Shown one piece after another: positions 42,205 through 52,427 of a stretch of 64,000 nt of DNA. The notes beneath the pieces were generated by a model, which did no database searches, was not told the origin of the DNA, and saw only the letters and a program-made list of their open reading frames with translations. The translations under genes were made by a program, and so were the position numbers. Position 1 is the first letter of the stretch, and each line of letters starts with the position of its first letter. Source of the stretch: Armigeres subalbatus (Eukaryota > Arthropoda > Insecta > Diptera > Culicidae); the NCBI RefSeq assembly GCF_024139115.2, contig NC_085139.1, positions 254,916,067-254,980,066 on the forward strand. The letters are read 5' to 3'.

Positions 42205-44770
42205 CCTGGTACATGCAAGGTGCCCCCGGGGAACCCGCAGGAGGGACATTTCCGTTTTAGCACCAAAATATGCCGTGCGGCGGCTCTTTTGTCATGATTT
42301 TCCACCAATCAGATGGTTATGCGCTTGAAATCGATAAGTGACCACATTGGCCACTCCTGGTACATGCAAGGTGCCCCCGGGGAATCCGCAGGAGGGGACA
42401 TTTCCGTTGTAGCACCAAAATATACCGTGCGGCGGCTCTGTCGTCATGATTTTCCACAAAATATATGATAATGCGCTTGAAATCGATAAATGACCACATT
42501 GGTCACTATTGGAGCCTATGAGGTGCCCCCGGGGAACCCGCAGGAGGGGACATTTCCGTTTTAGCACCAAAATATGCCATGCGGCGGCTCTTTCGTCATG
42601 ATTTTCCACCAAACAGATGGTTATGCGCTTGAAATCGATTAATGACCACATTGGCCACTCCTGGTGCATGCAAGGCGCCCCAGGGAACCCGCAGGAGGGG
42701 ACATTTCCGTTTTAGCACCAAAATATGCCGTGCGGCGGCTCTTTTGTCATGATTTTCCACCAATCAGATGGTTATGCGCTTGAAATCGATAAGTGACCAC
42801 ATTGGCCACTCCTGGTACATGCAAGGTGCCCCCGGGGAATCCGCAGGAGGGGACATTTCCGTTGTAGCACCAAAATATGCCGTGCGGCGGCTCTTTTGTC
42901 ATGATTTTCCACCAATCAGATGGTTATGCGCTTTAAATCGATAAGTGACCACAGTGGCCACTCCTGGTACATGCAAGGTGCCCCCGGGGAATCCGCAGGA
43001 GGGGACACTTCCGTTGTAGCACCAAAATATACCGTGCGGCGGCTCTGTCGTCATGATTTTCCAATAAATGATAATGCGCTTGAAATCGATGAAAGACCAC
43101 ATTGCCCACTCCTGGTACATGCAAGGTGCCCCCGGGGAACCCCCAGGAGGGGACATTTCCGTTTTAGCACCAAAATATGCCGAGCGGCGGCTCTTTTGTC
43201 ATGATTCTCCACCAAATAGATGATAATGCGCTTGAAATCGATAAAATCAGAGATGCATCTGAACACGAGAACGCGTGTTCGTGTTCAAAACATTTTGAAC
43301 ACAGCACACTGTTCAAGAGCACTGACCTTACTTAGCAACTTGTATCCTAGGAAAACAAATTGAAGCGACGGCATGCTACACATTTTTCGGCTGGTAATGG
43401 ATCACGTGGGCCTCTAACGGATAGAAAACAAGCATGCCCGAATGTTTTTGCATAGTTCGAAATCTAAGGAATCTTATTCTTTATTCTTCATTTGGAGCAG
43501 GGAAAAGCCCGCTTGAGTAGAGCAAAATCCTTTCCTCAAGCGGGCGCAAAACCTCCTCTTCTTTTATATCAACATCTTAGTTACCATGATCGTTTTGCTT
43601 GCATACCAACCCAGTGCACACTGAACAGTGTTCAGAGTTCAAAACTAGGCACACCAAGGCACGCTCTTGGCTCATGTTCTGTTCAGGATGCATCTCTGGA
43701 TAAAAGACCACATTGGCCACTCCTGGTACATGCAAGGTGCCCCCGGGGAACCCGCAGGAGGGGACATTTCCGTTTTAGCACCAAAATATGCCGTGCGGCG
43801 GCTCTTTCGTCATGATTTTCCACCAAACAGATGGTTATGCGCTTGAAATCAATAAGTGACCACATTGGCCACTCCTGGTACATGCAAGGTGCCCCCGGGG
43901 AATCCGCAGGAGGGGACACTTCCGTTGTAGCACCAAAATATACCGTGCGGCGGCTCTGTTGTCATGATTTTCCAATAAATGATAATGCGCTTGAAATCGA
44001 TGAAAGACCACATTGGCCACTCCTGGTACATGCAAGGTGCCCCCGGGGAACCCGCAGGAGGGGACATTTCCGTTTTAGCACCAAAATATGCCGTGCGGCG
44101 GCTCTTTTGTCATGAGTTTCCACCAAACAGAAAATCGATAAGTGACCACATTGGCAACGCCTGGAACCTATGAGGGGGCCCCAGGGAACCCGTAGAAGGG
44201 GACATTTCCATTTTTACACCAATATAATCCGTGCGGCGGCTCTTTTGGTGTTTTCCCATCGAACAGATGGACGTGTGCTCGAAATCGATAAGTGACCACA
44301 TTGGCTACATTTGAAACCTATGAGGCTCCCTCGGAGAACACGTAGAAGATGGCATTTCCATTTTTACACCAACATATGTCATGCGGCGGCTCTTTCGTCG
44401 TGATTTTCCTCCAAATAGGTGCCCTCGAAATCGATTATTGACATATTGTCCACCCTTAGAACCTATGAGGTGCCCCCGGGAGCCCGTAGAAGAGTACATT
44501 TCCATTTTAACACCAAAATATGCCGTGCGGTGGCTCTTTCTTTGTTATTTTCTACCAAACAGATGGTCATGTGCTTGGAGTTGATTAGTGATATTGTCTA
44601 CTCTCGGAACCTTTGAGATGCCCTGCGAACCCGTACGAGAGGACATTTTCATGGTTATATCAAATTATTGTGCCGCTTGCGGCAGCTCTTTCTTCGTCTA
44701 TCATTGTCTACCCTGGCCACAAGTCTTCAAAAAGTTGGTTATGCGCTTGAAATTGTTCTTCATTTGAAAT
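42205..44770. repeat. Left arm: tandem of ~151-bp units
   Basis: Each unit contains GACCACATTGGCCACTCCTG, then ACATGCAAGGTGCCCCCGGG, GGACATTTCCGTTTTAGCAC, CAAAATATGCCGTGCGGCGG, CGTCATGATTTTCCACC and ATGCGCTTGAAATCGATAAG. About 14 copies are visible. Those at 42205-44100 are very similar and those toward the centre (44120-44770) diverge. Open frames on both strands in this region repeat with the unit and are not genes. Confidence 0.93.
43248..43698. mobile_element. hAT-type MITE inside the left arm
   Basis: The ends are CAGAGATGCATCTGAACACG and the inverse of CAGAGATGCATCCTGAACAG. An 8-bp duplication, GATAAAAT and GATAAAAG, flanks it (43240-43247 and 43699-43706) with one difference. Inside is a perfect 11-bp hairpin, GCCCGCTTGAG with CTCAAGCGGGC (43508-43545). 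A 107-codon frame over it is chance. Confidence 0.85.
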
Positions 44771-44981
44771 TGAGTATACTGAGTCAAATTAAAAAATAGT
44801 TTCTGGGCTACTGTGATGATTCCTTCGAACAGCTCTCCAAGGATTTTATATTCCGCATCTCGATATTACCATTAGTCGATGGTCCCTTCAATATCGACTC
44901 ATAGAAGTTTGAGGTTTTTACCGATCGCCGTGGACAATGATATAAAAACGCAACATTTTGATATAAAAAAAATCTCTCTTT

Positions 44982-45138
44982 GGGGTCGTTCAAAAATGAT
45001 GTCACAGGTTTTAGGGGGGGAGGGGGTCTAAGATTTTGTGACAGTACATTTACTAGGTATACAAAAAAGCGTGACAGAGGGGGGGGGAGGGGGTCTAAAA
45101 ATTCCAAAAAGTAGTGGACGTCATATTTGAATCGCCCC
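44982..45138. mobile_element. 157-bp MITE with GGGG ends
   Basis: The ends pair: GGGGTCGTTCAAAAATGATG with the inverse of GGGGCGATTCAAATATGACG. G-runs (AGGGGGGGAGGGGG, GAGGGGGGGGGAGGGGG) each followed by TCTAA occur twice inside. TTT flanks both ends. The 121-codon minus frame across it is an artefact. Confidence 0.7.
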
Positions 45139-45734
45139 TTTCTGTGAGACTTTTGCGGGTACCTTGTACACACCTAAAAATAATCATGTAATTTTAGGTG
45201 CTATGACAACGACATATTCGAGCGTCACTTTTGACGTAAAATTAGGTGATAAATTAATTTTACATCACAACTATATTGACGAAAAAATTGAAGGATTAGA
45301 ACGAGGACCGAACATAAGCCCGCTGAGTGAGAGCCCAACACGTTACCACCCAGCTATCTTCGTCTCTTGAAAGATATGTGATCGAAGTAAAGCATGTTCC
45401 ACGATTTGAACTGAACAAGTATTTCACTGCATCAAGGCATTGACTGCCAGAGCGTTAGGTGCGTCGCATCGGGTGCTGTGTTTGGGTTTCATGACATGTT
45501 ATTTTAAACCATCTAACATTGAAAAATATGCGGTTCAGTTTATGTCATGTGGTTTTGTGTCATTTTATTCACGTACGTCACCTGTAATATTCATATTTTT
45601 TTGTTGTGTAGATAGCTCTTATTTTTCATATTTGTTTATTTGCATTCTAAAACTTTCTGCTGAACGCAACTTATTGCAAGCCAATCGGATGAGCATAAGT
45701 GCCAGAAAAGTGATTTTCCCATGTAGCTGCTGAA

Positions 45735-45850
45735 ATTAGTATTTTGGCCATAACTTCGGAGCCCATAGTTCTATCTGGCCAATTTTCAATAGGAAACAAT
45801 AGGGCAGGATTTTCGTCGAATGCTATTTACTGCGAGCAATTCGGTTGAGG
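45735..45850 (-). repeat. Dispersed repeat, copy 2
   Basis: On the minus strand CATTCGACGAAAATCCTGCC, TTTCCTATTGAAAATTGGCC and GAACTATGGGCTCCGAAG match the second half of 11075-11440. Confidence 0.7.
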
Positions 45851-45924
45851 AAAAGTTCCTCAAAAGTGAGTTAGATTTTGTGTGCACAGACACTTTCAAT
45901 GAATTCTTCAAGGCACTCCACAAT

Positions 45925-47456
45925 TACCGAAATTGGGCCTGGGGTTCCCCCGGGTTGATATTAGATTTCAAGAACATTACCAACTATTTGATGGAAAGTT
46001 ATAGTGAAAGAGCCGATGCACGGCATGTCTTTAAGGGCCGATGTCCACGTAAAGTTTTTTTCACGCTGCTTGCACGCCGCGTTCACGCAAGGTACCCAGC
46101 ATCAAATGGATTAATGCACACGTAAACGTGTGCACGACTACATTTGATGCCGGATACCTTGCGTGGACGCGGCGTGCACGCAGCTTGAAAACACGCTACG
46201 TGGGCATCGGCCCTAAGTAAGAGTAAGAGTAAGAACGGAAATGTCCTCTCCTATGAGCTCCACGGCGATACTTCATAGGTTCCAAAATGGAAAATGTGGT
46301 CACTTATTCATTTCGGTATAAAAACGGAAATGTTACCATCTACGGGTTCCCCGTGGGCATCTCAATGCTTCCCAGAGTGGCCAATGTGGTCACTTATCGA
46401 TTTCAAGCGCATAATCATCTATTTTGTGGAAAATCATGACGAAAGAGCCGCCGCACGACATATTTCGGTGTTAAACGGAAATGTCATCTTCTACGTGTTC
46501 TCCGAGGGAGCCTCATAGGTTTCAAATGTAGCCAATGTGGTTCAAGAGTGGCCAATGTGATCACTTATTGATTTCGAGCGAATAACCATCTCTTTGGTGG
46601 GAAAACACACCGAAAGAGTCGCCGCTCGGCATATTTCGGTGTTAAAACGGAAATATCCCATTCTACGGGTTCCCTGGGGGCCCCTGGTAGACTCCAAGAG
46701 CGGCCAATGTGGTCAATTATCGATTTCAAGCGCATAATCATCTATTTTGTGGAAAATCGTGACGAAAGAGCTGCCGCACGGCATACTTTGGTGTTAAAAC
46801 GGAATGTCCTCTTTTACGGGTTTCCCGAGGGCACCTCATAGGCTCCAAGAGTGGCCAATGTGGCTAATTATCGATTTCGAGCGCATTATCATATATTTTG
46901 TGGAAAATCATGACGAATGAGCCACCGCATGGCATATTTTGGAGTTTAAACGGAAATATTCCTTTCTACGGGTTCCCCAAGGGCACCTCATAGGTTCCAA
47001 GAGTGGCCAATGTGGTCAATTATCGATTTTGAGCACATAATCATCTATTTTGTGGAAAATCATGACGAAAGAGCTATCGCACGACATATTTTGGTGTTAA
47101 ACCGGAAATGTCCCCTTTTACGGGTTCCACGAGGGCACCTCATAGGCTCCAAGAGTGGCCAATGTGGTCACTTAGCGATTTCAAGCGCATTGTCATATAT
47201 TTTGTGGAAAATCATGACGACAGAGCCGCCGCACGGTATATTTTGGTGCTAAAACGGAAATGTGCCTTCCTGCTGGTTCCCCGGGGGAACCTTGCATGTA
47301 CCAGAAGTGGCCAATGTGGTCACTTATCGATTTCAAGCGCATAACCATCTGTTTGGTGGAAAATCATGACGAAAGAGCCGCCGCACGGCATATTTTGGTG
47401 CTAAAACGGAAATGTCCCCCCCTGCGGGTTCCCCGGGGCACCTTGCATGTACCAGG
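45925..47456. repeat. Right arm: tandem of ~151-bp units, inverted
   Basis: About nine copies of the left-arm unit appear in reverse orientation (GTGGCCAATGTGGTCACTTA, CGATTTCAAGCGCATAA, GTGGAAAATCATGACG, GCCGCCGCACGGCATATTTT, CGGAAATGTCC). Copies nearest the outer end (47160-47456) are the closest to the left arm; inner ones diverge and one is split by a MITE. The two arms thus differ in copy number. Confidence 0.92.
46034..46214. mobile_element. 181-bp near-palindromic MITE
   Basis: Almost the whole element folds on itself: AGGGCCGATGTCCACGTA pairs with TACGTGGGCATCGGCCCT, then CACGCCGCGTTCACGCAAGG with CCTTGCGTGGACGCGGCGTG, then CATCAAATG with CATTTGATG, and ACACGT/ACGTGT at the tip. It splits a right-arm unit between CGGCATGTCTT and AAGAACGGAAATGTCC, so it arrived after the arm had amplified. 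Confidence 0.8.
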
Positions 47457-47793
47457 AGTGGTCACTTTCATCGGAATCCCTCTCATGGACCATACACTAC
47501 CGTTTTAAGAGAATCTATGAAGAATTAGCGATCGAATGGCATATATGGTGCGATTTTTATGTTCCCCTTATATGACCGACAAGGTCCCCGTGGAAGTCGT
47601 TTCCCGGCGGCCATTGTCTCCAGAACCAGCATATCACCACATAGCCACAAAATTGATGAGTTTATCTTTCGAACGGTATATAAACTTTGCAATTTGGTTA
47701 TAATTTGACTGTTTTATAAGCATTTACATTTCTGGGTCAATATGACCCCAACATCTTATTCGTAAGTTTTTTCTAATATCCGAAGAAGGTTAA

Positions 47794-48837
47794 CTTAGTT
47801 CATTTTAACTGTACTTTAGGTGGCTCAACAAATAAATTTTGCTCCGCCACGATCATTCGATTCTGTATCATGTTCAGAGTGTCCTCTAAAAATGTAAGCT
47901 GGTTGGGATAAGAAATACTTTGTAAGCAAACTTGCGTGAAAAAACTACTCTGACGAGATTCTTAGAGACAATGTGCGTAGGAAAAAAGCTCGCGAATAAA
48001 ATCGTGTACAAAATGACTTTGGTGTAATTCAAAACATTCTGATTTGAATATAATCCAGAAATATTATAATTTTATAAAATGATTCTGTTTTATTAAATAT
48101 AATGAAAAGATACCTAAAATAATGAATGGATGAATAAGTTGATTTAAACTAATCTAAAAATAAAACAAATAAAAAAATAGATTTGGAAGATTTTTTTAAT
48201 TCAAGGTTCATTTTTTGTCATTAAAGGCTTTCATTTTTTTAATAATTTTATTTCTACAGTCTCCCATTTAGAAAATGTAGTTTAATAGAATGCTTGGATT
48301 TCTAGTCAGAAAAACATGATTCTATTTTATTGGATTTATTGCTTCAAAATCGTTGTTTTAATTATATTTATAATTTTGTGTAACAAACCCTTCACGTGGT
48401 GTGTTACGAAACAAGTTTCACCATGGTCATATTGCCAGAATCTGGCTGACCCAACACATACTTTCCTCAATATCCAACTCCGTGGTTGCTATGAGTGTGT
48501 TGCCAAGTCGGTGGCCTCTTGCTAACCACGGTATAAATGGACGTGGCCTGGAATAGTAATCCTCATGCTTTTGCTATTTTTGTCTTTTCTTGACTTCTGA
48601 TAGCATTCTAAGAATTTCAAAAGAAAAATATGAATATCCATTGTTTCCAAACTACGAATTACGATGCAGTTTGTAGCTCACTACCTGTTAAAAACTCATT
48701 CAAAAGTCACTATTTGGTAACTTTTTCTGTAACTGAAAGCCACTATTTGGTAACTTTTTTGTTATCGTTGGACACTAGAGTCACTATTCTGAACGGCATT
48801 CATCGCTACCTGCTCTCCGTATACCAAGTATATGTAA
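47794..48837. other. AT-rich spacer
   Basis: Mostly AT-rich with no gene recognised. It includes the AGTCACTATT-type cluster at 48690-48815. Confidence 0.45.
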
Positions 48838-49070
48838 AGTCTATAAGATCTCTCCAAAACCGAACTTTTGGTAGAAGGCTCGGAGACCCATAGTGTTATA
48901 TACCAATCGACTCAGCACGACGAATTGATGTGATTAAAAAAATGTACTTAGCCTTATCCGATTTGCTTGCAACAGCTTGCATTCGACGCAGAATCCTGCC
49001 TAATTTTTCGATAATTGGCCATTTCGTTCCGGAGTTATTAAAAAACATTGCTTATTCCCAATTTTTCCCA
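48838..49070 (+). repeat. Dispersed repeat, copy 3
   Basis: GGTAGAAGGCTCGGAGACCC, ATACCAATCGACTCAGCACG, CGAATTGATGTGA and GCATTCGACGCAGAATCCTG match the family at 11075-11440, without its TGTATG-rich part. Confidence 0.7.
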
Positions 49071-49550
49071 AGGGTACACCCTTAAAAAAAAATTCAAGAT
49101 CGATAATTTTTTTAACCTGCTGCAATGCCTTCAAATGAATGCAAATAAATGTGAATTGATGGAAATAACTAAATCTATCTCCCTAAAGTGCCATTTTGAC
49201 CTCTTTTATGTGCTTTTCTCGTTATATTTTATAAAAACATGAGAAATGCACCATCACCGCTAGATGGATCATTCTGTTTTTTGGTCAGATTTCAGTTGAC
49301 TACAGTTAGTAAGCGATGATTACGATCCCATACCAAGCGACCTTCCGATCACTTCCTTTCAAGATGTGTCGACTTCATTGCCACCCGTCTCTCCCCGTCA
49401 ATCATATGTTTCCCGGCATATCAAAACATGTTCCCCACATAATCCGCGGCTGTGTCTCTATACATGAAAAACATTTCCGTTCTACCGACCTCCTTCCGAA
49501 TGAACTTCGCCAAATTCTGATGACGTGATCATCAACCAGTAGTAGTTGGC
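49071..49550. other. Spacer, nothing recognised
   Basis: No gene or repeat is recognised. Confidence 0.4.
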
Positions 49551-51060
49551 TTGACTGTTGTTGGTGTTAGAGCGCCCGCCCGTAATTCGGTGGTCAGTTT
49601 CGCCTTCTCGGGTCGATCGGTCCCGTTCGGTGAAAGAAAGAGAGTTCGAGTGTACTGTCCTGCGCACAGTGTGCGCAGCGTGATGAATGGGCCGAAAGTA
49701 CTCGCGCGAGAGAGGCTGATGCCTTGCTGCCGCCACCGCGCCATCGCCAGCCGTAGTAGCAGCGGATAGTGTCCGATCGGAGCTTATTAGTGCGCTCAGT
49801 GCAAGTGATCTCATTTGTTTCGCTAATTCGGGCGTGTGTCGATCGTTGACCATTTTCCTTTATTTTTCTTTAGTTTCGTTATTATTTGATTACCTCTTTA
49901 TTTGTCTTTTTGTGGAAATTGGGACCCCACCCGTAGGTTGTTATTGTTTTAGTTGGTGTCGAGTGTGGTCGAGTTGTTTGATAAGGCGGCGACACGTGAT
50001 CGTGATCGCAACAGTGTTATCAGAAGTCGCGACGGCGTCACTTGCATTCTGCTGCGCGATCAACAACTTCTCGTCCGGAGCTGCTCGCTTCGTTCTCGTT
50101 GTTCAGTGATAATCGCGTGTTTTGATTTCGGTCAAGCGTCAACCACGGGATGACGGGTGCGAGTTCGTGAGAAATTCTGGAAAAGAAGTGAATTTTGTGC
50201 ACTTGTACACACAAGTGTTGTGTGGTGTGGTGATGATGTGGACGCCGGAAGAATGGGGAAACGGACGGCCACACGATGATGATCGGGAAGGTCGATCCGG
50301 TACGAGAAAAATATCGCCGCTTTCGTCGTCGCCGTCATCGTGGTCGTTGGTCCAAAAATAGATTGTTTTGTTCATCAACCGTGAATTTTTGGTCCAATTT
50401 ACGTCGAATCCGCACAGCTGGACATACTGCAGCGCTAACTAGCTGCTGTAATGGCAGGAACAACAACAAGCGCTTCGATCTCTAATATTTGCGATTTGAT
50501 TAAGAGGCTTTCGGTGAACGCGCGGACCTTCGGTTGCCAAATCGGATTCAATGATGAAAAATTTCGCTTTTCACCTTTACATAACCTCTCAGAGGAAGTA
50601 GATTGCGATCGAAGATTCAAAGCGAAATTAGGTACGACCATGCCCCAAGCAGAACCAGCTGATCGTAGATCGTTACGCGCGTTCGCCGAACTTGTCTCTT
50701 CGAAAACAAAAAAAATAGATTTAAGGTGGTGAGAGACGGTATTGCTGCGATCAGAGTGATTCATAGTCAGTCCCATGATCCCTACGACCGGCACTTCCGA
50801 TTTCGAGACGACCGACGGCAGGATCTAAAAACAAAAAAAAACCCAAAGCCCCGAAAACGTTGTTTGATGTGAGTGTGTCAAGTGCGTTATTGACCCCTGA
50901 CGAGGCACGCGGTTGACGGTTGTTGATCATGAAATAACGGCTGGTTTTGTTCTTGTTCAACCAGGCGAAATTTGAAGGGATGCCAAAAATCTGTGTTATT
51001 GGACGTTACGGTGACTTTAGAGTAAAGGTAGGGGAGGTGGCAATGGCAAGTGCATTGTGA
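49551..51060. other. GC-richer single-copy island, possible promoter and 5' exon
   Basis: Composition rises sharply, with many CG dinucleotides (GAAAGTACTCGCGCGAGAGA near 49694). Several short overlapping frames occur on both strands and none dominates, which fits an untranslated 5' exon better than a protein-coding one. A TCAGTG initiator-like hexamer is at 49796-49801. No TATA box stands out. The gene it would serve may be the plus-strand one seen from 60.8 kb, but this link is inference. Confidence 0.35.
50451..50732 (+). CDS. Hypothetical short ORF, 93 codons
   Basis: The frame starts at ATG (50451) as MAGTTTSASISNICDLIKRL and ends TKKIDLRW before TGA. It lies in the GC-richer island. 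Composition is ordinary for a soluble protein, with no motif, signal peptide or membrane segment recognised. A possible donor (AAATTAG followed by GTACGACC, near 50632) would cut it. It could be a first coding exon, an upstream ORF or chance. Confidence 0.25.
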   Translation: MAGTTTSASISNICDLIKRLSVNARTFGCQIGFNDEKFRFSPLHNLSEEVDCDRRFKAKLGTTMPQAEPADRRSLRAFAELVSSKTKKIDLRW

Positions 51061-51612
51061 AGCGAAAGTGAAGTAGCGGTACGGGCATAATCGGCGACAA
51101 ATGCGTGAAAGTCAAGTTCTATAACAGCCCTTGTGTGAAATCGAATGTCAGTTACCGGTAAATGAGCCCATTATCGAAATAAATTTATTCAAGGGGATGC
51201 CTTTGTTTATATCAAACAAAAATTATCTGAGTGTTGATATTAATCTCTTATTTATAGCTTTCCTAAGGCATAAGGTTCAAATTGAGTACGGGTTATTCAT
51301 TCATTCGCTCGTGTAAACCAGACTTCCGAAAAACATTTTCCCCGAATTAATCGTTTTGTCGTTTTGCTGTTCATCGAATGGTATTATGCAAAAAGTGAAT
51401 AAATACTTACTCCGGAAAAATGCATATAAGAATATGATTTCCGTAAAATGCAAGAAGATTGTAATGCCTTCTTTTTGATCATTTTTATCATGATTGTTTC
51501 CCGTTTGGCATATTGCTGGTTAGAATTATGGTAAATGGAGAAGGAATCATCGCATCCCGACAGGAGCGACGACCTCGATAACAGAAATTGGTATGATTTA
51601 GCCTTGCATGAA
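51061..51612. other. AT-rich spacer or intron
   Basis: Nothing recognised. Confidence 0.4.
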
Positions 51613-51786
51613 AGGTAAAATACCAAAAACTTATATGCAGAATACTTGAGACATACCATGCTTAGGTATTTCAATACCAAACGAATAATAATTAGTTATG
51701 CATTTGGTATTGAAATTCAATTTGATACCTGAGTTTGTTAGGGATTAAGTATTGTGCATATTAGTTTTTGGTATTATTCCTTTGGT
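51613..51786. mobile_element. MITE-like palindromic element with ATACCAAAAA arms
   Basis: AGGTAAAATACCAAAAACTT at the left pairs with the inverse of AGGAATAATACCAAAAACTA at the right, and ATATGCAGAATACTT with ATATGCACAATACTT. Nearer the centre ATTTCAATACCAAA pairs with TTTGGTATTGAAAT. The whole stretch folds into a long imperfect hairpin. Confidence 0.6.
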
Positions 51787-52059
51787 ATTTAACCGTTCAT
51801 AACAGAGTATGGTATCAATAACAGAATTAAGTATTATTGAGCCAATTTCTCCTGCTCGGGATCGCTTTTTCTTGGCTAATTTGTGCTTTGATGATATACA
51901 TTGGGATATACATAATGGACGTTAGGCATAACACGCTCGAACATCCTACGCCATAAAGGAGGCATGTCTTAATATTAATCGGCATTTACCAAATGACCGA
52001 ATGTTCTTGCCTTAGTAGCAGTTTTCACTATGGTTTCTCCTTCTAAGCTCGCATTTTCC

Positions 52060-52245
52060 AGGATCAATGCACACGAGAATGTATGTACACCAGATTCTTT
52101 TTTTACACGGTTCAAAAATTGAAAATCCGTGTAGAAAAAGTTTTATGATTTCTCGATTCATGCAAAATGGAGCAACTTTGCAAAAATTTTGAATGGGATT
52201 TTTTTTACACGGCCGTGTAAAAACAGAATCGGGTGTATAACAGAG
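52060..52245. mobile_element. MITE with TACACGG motifs
   Basis: Left: TACACCAGATTCTTTTTTTA then CACGG; right, inverted: TACACCCGATTCTGTTTTTA then CACGG. Extra CCGTGTA copies lie inside. The inverted repeat is about 25 bp. The minus-strand 80-codon frame is unsupported. Confidence 0.6.
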
Positions 52246-52427
52246 CCATATCAAAAACTTCTGTCAAAACCTTTCTCAATTTCCAATATTTCTATGTCTA
52301 GTGGAAAAATGTTAATGTTTTCTAATATTTTTTGACTATTTGCATTTTTTTAAGGAGTTGACACTCATAGCGCTGGACAAAAAGTTCAAAAAATTGCTGA
52401 AAATTTTTACAGCCTTCCTTTTTACAG

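Larger units (their letters stand above)
44771..45924. other. Central spacer of the foldback element
   Basis: It contains one MITE (44982-45138), an inverted copy of part of the dispersed repeat (45735-45850) and AT-rich sequence. No transposase frame is seen; the 97-codon frame at 45440-45733 has no supporting features. Confidence 0.55.
41718..47793. mobile_element. Giant TTAA-flanked foldback element, 6.1 kb
   Basis: TTAA lies at both limits (41718-41721 and 47790-47793), and CCTT/AAGG follow inward. Both ends carry AAGATGTTGGGGTCAATATG or close variants; GGGTCAATATGACCC is itself palindromic. The subterminal regions pair over about 330 bp (41895-42205 with 47457-47785). Next come arms of tandem ~151-bp units in opposite orientation (about 42205-44770 and 45925-47456), then a spacer of about 1.15 kb. 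TTAA target sites suggest a piggyBac-like transposase acted in trans; no transposase is present. A hAT MITE (43248-43698) and two further MITEs (44982-45138, 46034-46214) were inserted later. Confidence 0.75.

Noticed and set aside
42205..44770. Regularly spaced repeats resembling a CRISPR array
   Set aside because: The units are directly abutting ~151-bp copies with no unique spacers, the genome is eukaryotic, and the copies are mirrored in the right arm.
49791..49830. Initiator plus DPE core promoter at 49798
   Set aside because: The TCAGTG hexamer is present, but the sequence at the +28 position (AATTCG) does not match the DPE consensus and no TATA box is near.
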